Shown here one piece after another: positions 52,568-55,206 of a stretch of DNA of 55,206 nucleotides (the stretch's first letter is position 1; each line of letters begins with the position of its first letter). The translations under genes and the position numbers were made by a program. Source of the stretch: Candidatus Cloacimonadota bacterium. GTDB lineage: Bacteria; Cloacimonadota; Cloacimonadia; Cloacimonadales; Cloacimonadaceae. The stretch is from contig JAHDQK010000034.1 in assembly GCA_018433885.1 (NCBI GenBank), positions 1 through 55,206 on the forward strand, written 5' to 3'. The notes under the pieces are model-generated. The model ran no database searches and was not told the origin of the DNA. It worked only from the letters and a program-made list of their open reading frames with translations.

Positions 52568-53163
52568 AAACAAGTAATGAAGTGAAGTTTCTTTCTCCTG
52601 AAGAAAAACAGGAGTTACTTGAGGCAATGGATATTCACTTTCAGACACATCTTCGGGCACGGTCGCTAACTCCTTACATCCATAAATCTGAAGCTGTTGA
52701 ATTCTCAACTAATCAATCAGGGGTATGCTTCTTGATTTCTACAGCCCCCTTGTATCAGAATTGCGGTTACTCAAGCCATATAATATTTGATTCCTTACAG
52801 TTCGACACATACGAGAAGTATCAGCAGTACCAGGATATCGGGCATTGGATTAACCAGAGTTTCTTCATAGAACTAAAGTGTATACTGGACACCTTCATAA
52901 CAGATTGGAATCACTGCCCATTGAAAGATGATGAGTACTTTAAACTACTTGAGAAATGCCGACATCTCTTTGCACATAACTCATACAAGCTGGACTATTA
53001 ACCGAGAAAAGGTCATGAAGAGGACTACGAGCAAGCCATTGCATTGTATAATGAATTATTCAGACACATTGTGAAAACAAACACAGAGATGAATCTCTCA
53101 ATCGATGAATTTGTGATTCCTTTCTATTTGAAGTTGGTTGAATTGATAAAGGAATACCAATAA
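52564..53163 (+). pseudogene. HEPN-like protein gene interrupted by an in-frame TAA
   Basis: The first 145 codons end at TAA (52999-53001) just after EKCRHLFAHNSYKLDY. The same frame then continues for 53 sense codons (PRKGHEEDYEQAIALYNELF to LVELIKEYQ) and ends at TAA 53163, 15 bp before dinD. R-x4-H in CRHLFAH resembles the HEPN RNase motif, and the downstream helix is what a HEPN fold would need. I therefore read it as one gene of about 199 codons with a nonsense mutation. HEPN membership is tentative; a shortened protein may still be made. Confidence 0.55.
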
Positions 53164-53178
53164 AAAGGAGCCCTATCT

Positions 53179-54036
53179 ATGGATAAACAAGTAATGCTCA
53201 CCATCAGCAAGCAATTGGATGAAATCACACAGGTTATACCAGGCTCTGATATTGATTTCTGGTTTGCCAGGGATCTAATGGAACCCTTGGGTTACCAGAG
53301 GTGGGAGAATTTTGTTCAGGTGATAAACAAAGCTATCGCATCATGTGCTACAACAGGCGAAGATCCTGATGACCATTTCCGTGGAGTCACGAAAATGGTC
53401 TCAACTGGGAGCGGAGCGGAACGGCCTATTAAAGATTTTATGTTAACCAGGTATGCAAGCTATCTGATTGCACAGAATGGAGATTCCAGAAAAGAACCAA
53501 TTGCTTTTGCTCAAAGCTACTTCGCTTTACAGACCAGGAAGCAAGAGCTTCTAGAAGAAAGGATTAAAAGTAGAGAACGTTTAGATGCCAGGGAAAAACT
53601 AAGGCAAGCAGAGAAAACACTATCACAGAACATCTATGAAAGAGGTGTAGATGATGCGGGGTTTGGCAATATACGATCAAAGGGTGATTCAGCTCTCTTT
53701 GGTGGGAAAACAACTAAAGAAATGAAAGAATTGTATGGAATTACTCAGTCAAGACCATTGGCAGATTTTTTGCCAACTCTAACGATAGCTGCCAAGAATC
53801 TTGCCACTGAAATGACTAATCTTAATGTGGAAAAGGATGATTTGCAGGGCGAGAAGACTATAACGATTGAACATGTCCAGAATAATCGAAGCGTTAGGGA
53901 AATGCTTGGCCAACGTGGCATCAAACCAGAAGAGCTTCCACCAGAACCGGACATAAAGAAATTAGAAAGAAACGAGAAAACTACTGCCAAGAAGATCGTG
54001 AAGCAATCTGGTAAGTTTCCAAAGGATAGGGATTAA
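53179..54036 (+). CDS. dinD: DNA-damage-inducible protein D (DinD-like)
   Basis: 285 residues, ATG with AAAAAGGAG upstream. The BRO-N-like opening (DFWFARDLMEPLGYQRWENF, DDHFRGVTKMVSTGSGAERP, DFMLTRYASYLIAQNGDSRK) and the ENIY-like ERGVDDAGFGNIRSKGD segment match the DinD family. DinD of enteric bacteria is SOS-induced and affects RecA filaments. Island and phage forms are common. I see no clear LexA box upstream. A degenerate second copy fragment follows directly. Confidence 0.88.
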   Translation: MDKQVMLTISKQLDEITQVIPGSDIDFWFARDLMEPLGYQRWENFVQVINKAIASCATTGEDPDDHFRGVTKMVSTGSGAERPIKDFMLTRYASYLIAQNGDSRKEPIAFAQSYFALQTRKQELLEERIKSRERLDAREKLRQAEKTLSQNIYERGVDDAGFGNIRSKGDSALFGGKTTKEMKELYGITQSRPLADFLPTLTIAAKNLATEMTNLNVEKDDLQGEKTITIEHVQNNRSVREMLGQRGIKPEELPPEPDIKKLERNEKTTAKKIVKQSGKFPKDRD

Positions 54037-54080
54037 GACCATTTTCGTGACGTCACGAAATTGGTTGGTGATGCTGATTG
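54037..54080 (+). pseudogene. Remnant of a second dinD-like gene
   Basis: Directly after the dinD stop the DNA reads GACCATTTTCGTGACGTCAC and translates as DHFRDVTKLVGDAD, then stops. It parallels DDHFRGVTKMVSTGS of the intact gene at about 53370-53414. It is a short orphan fragment, from duplication or from replacement of an older allele. Confidence 0.5.
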
Positions 54081-54182
54081 AAGTAAGAAAACCTAAAGGC
54101 AGAAGATCTGCGATGTATTTATTCAAAGAATTGTTTGAAATTGTAGGATAAGTTTGTGACTCACGAAATCAAGCCAAATCCA

Positions 54183-54219
54183 TTTGTGTTGCGCCAAACA
54201 GCGATGCGTGCAACACAAA
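54183..54219. repeat. 10-bp perfect inverted repeat
   Basis: TTTGTGTTGC (54183-54192) and GCAACACAAA (54210-54219) pair perfectly around a 17-nt loop, between the dinD remnant and the Hsp70 fragment. No T-run follows. A palindromic element or an operator is possible. Confidence 0.5.
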
Positions 54220-54291
54220 ATCATGGATATCTGCGAGTATATTTTATAATGCACGACATGCATTCATCATTGCAGGAGGCAGGAGAATTCA

Positions 54292-54762
54292 ATGATTATA
54301 AGTGATTTACCGACAAGGTGCAAGAAACCCTTACGTGTTTTGGGCATAGACCTTGGCACCACGAACTCAGTCATGACAGAGATAAATTGGCAACCTGGAT
54401 CAACTCCGGAAACAAAGGTAATCCAGATCGAGCAGGATACTCCCTTGGGACGTTTTACGGATATCCTTTTCCCCTCCGTAGTCGCTATCCAAGCTGGCAA
54501 AGTTTGAGTTGGAGAGGGTGCCAATCGTATGAAGAAGAACCCTCAGGAATACAAACTTATCCAAGGTAAGAATCTCTTCTCCGAAACCAAACTCGATATG
54601 GGCATTGGCAGGACCTATGCTAATGCTCCGGATGGCTTTCGCTCTGCCTCAGAGATTGCTAGTCACATTATCAATTCAATGATCCAGCATGCCATAAGCA
54701 TGGATGCCAGCCCAATGCCTTGTGTCGCCCATGAAGGGCTCTGTAGGTGTTTGTTGCATACT
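54292..54762 (+). pseudogene. Broken Hsp70-family gene
   Basis: ATG after GGAGGCAGGAG opens a protein with LRVLGIDLGTTNSVMTEINW, the Hsp70 phosphate-1 motif. After 71 codons TGA (54505) interrupts the frame, and the same frame continues with VGEGANRMKKNPQEYKLIQG up to about MDASPMPC. A repeat element (54763-54825) then replaces the rest, so phosphate-2 and everything downstream are missing. The TGA probably replaced a TGG. It is a different family member from the 829-residue protein at 7146. Certainly non-functional as an ATPase. Confidence 0.75.
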
Positions 54763-54825
54763 ACGAGGGGCTTCGCTACGCTACGCATCCTCGCTATGAT
54801 CGGTGTCGCCCCGTTGGGACTATTT
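54763..54825 (+). repeat. Dispersed palindromic repeat, copy 2
   Basis: ACGAGGGGCTTCGCTACGCT, then CCTCGCTATGATCGGTGTCG and CCCGTTGGGAC. It matches the copy on the other strand at 21541-21599 apart from a few substitutions and a short tandem CTACG expansion. It sits where the Hsp70 gene is cut. No gene is visible from 54826 to 55052. Confidence 0.65.
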
Positions 54826-55052
54826 GGTTTAGTGAATTTTAGTTTCATTAATTATCCCCGCCATTAATGGCAACCGATATAAGACCAAAATCACCTCTAA
54901 AATCAGGCGGAACATACGCTGGCTATGCTTAAGCCGTCACGCACAACTGCATATACGAAATATACGATACACTCTTTGAAACTTCAACTATAGTTATAAC
55001 ATTACTTTGCAATATGTTCCATATATTTCCTCACTTTAGCTGTCGACCAAAA

Positions 55053-55206
55053 TCAGGAAACATCAAGCTTTGCTCGACGAGATGGAGAGAGCCTTTCTGA
55101 CAGTTTTTTTTTAGTCTCTTCATCAGCTTCTGAATATAGTGCTTCGATAAGAGACTCCTGATACATGATGATCTCCTCATATTTCCTTAACTGGCGATCA
55201 ATTGGC
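55053..55206 (-). CDS. C-terminal end of a gene running off the window
   Basis: On the minus strand the frame is open from the window edge for 50 codons and ends at TGA (55053-55055). The peptide PIDRQLRKYEEIIMYQESLI, continuing to SEADEETKKKLSERLSPSRR, is charged and helical. It includes an eight-base A-run that could slip. The family is unknown; helix-rich ends like this occur in transposases and coiled-coil proteins. Confidence 0.4.
   Translation of the reverse strand, partial: PIDRQLRKYEEIIMYQESLIEALYSEADEETKKKLSERLSPSRRAKLDVS

Noticed and set aside
54043-54060. Perfect 18-bp palindrome TTTCGTGACGTCACGAAA as an operator
   Set aside because: It coincides with codons for FRDVTK in a dinD remnant, so the symmetry is better explained as coding sequence of a decayed gene.
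54505-54507. TGA in the Hsp70 fragment, or TAA at 52999, as a recoded sense codon
   Set aside because: TGA and TAA end many intact genes here (dnaX, lysozyme, panD), no recoding signal is seen, and the Hsp70 gene is truncated anyway.

Overview
The window looks like a chromosomal segment of an uncultured anaerobic Gram-negative bacterium. The Candidatus Cloacimonadota (Cloacimonas-like) are my best guess, by inference only: there is a PPi-dependent phosphofructokinase, frequent TTG starts, tight operons separated by TTGACA-type promoters, a secreted PKD-domain protein and many short dispersed palindromic repeats. No rRNA, tRNA or CRISPR array was seen.

Region 1 (384-15042) is an 11-gene, one-direction operon and the most unusual part. 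It encodes a zinc-ribbon protein, a membrane vWA protein, a small membrane protein, a 1142-residue tubulin/FtsZ-fold protein, an 829-residue Hsp70/actin-fold protein with its own zinc ribbon, three proteins of unknown function, a MotA/TolQ/ExbB-type channel protein with a long tail (ZorA-like), a MotB/OmpA-type partner (ZorB-like) and a small membrane protein. Tubulin-fold, actin-fold, vWA and ion-driven stator parts in one transcript suggest a membrane-anchored, cytoskeleton-like machine. It partly matches the FtsZ-like/vWA/OmpA membrane-remodelling system predicted from comparative genomics, but has extra parts.

Region 2 (15043-20283) holds repeat-rich DNA and a Mu/Tn7-related transposon (about 15836-19865) with a DDE transposase, AAA+ ATPase and winged-helix protein. 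Its ends carry 20-bp repeats, and the transposase end carries an array of CCACTGTGACA sites. The same 20-bp repeats occur at 92-133, so transposon ends lie on both sides of region 1.

Region 3 (20284-42225) is ordinary chromosome: AlkD-like repair protein, VOC protein, glycerol dehydrogenase; an operon with a degenerate prenyl synthase, CpsB-type phosphatase, epimerase, methyltransferase, flippase-like protein, MoxR and an LVIVD protein; uvrA with a GH13 amylase; PPi-phosphofructokinase; dnaX with a glycosyltransferase; panD-panC; and a PKD protein.

Region 4 (42390-55206) is a genomic island. It begins inside a truncated M48 peptidase gene. First come decaying phage genes on the minus strand, interrupted by short palindromic elements, including one in frame inside a lysozyme. 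Then come an unusual restriction-modification operon (HsdR_N-like nuclease, two methylase subunits, GIY-YIG-helicase), a TcmP/three-Cys radical-SAM pair, small proteins, a broken HEPN-like gene, dinD, a broken Hsp70 gene and the end of another gene. It reads as a defence island in active decay and rearrangement.
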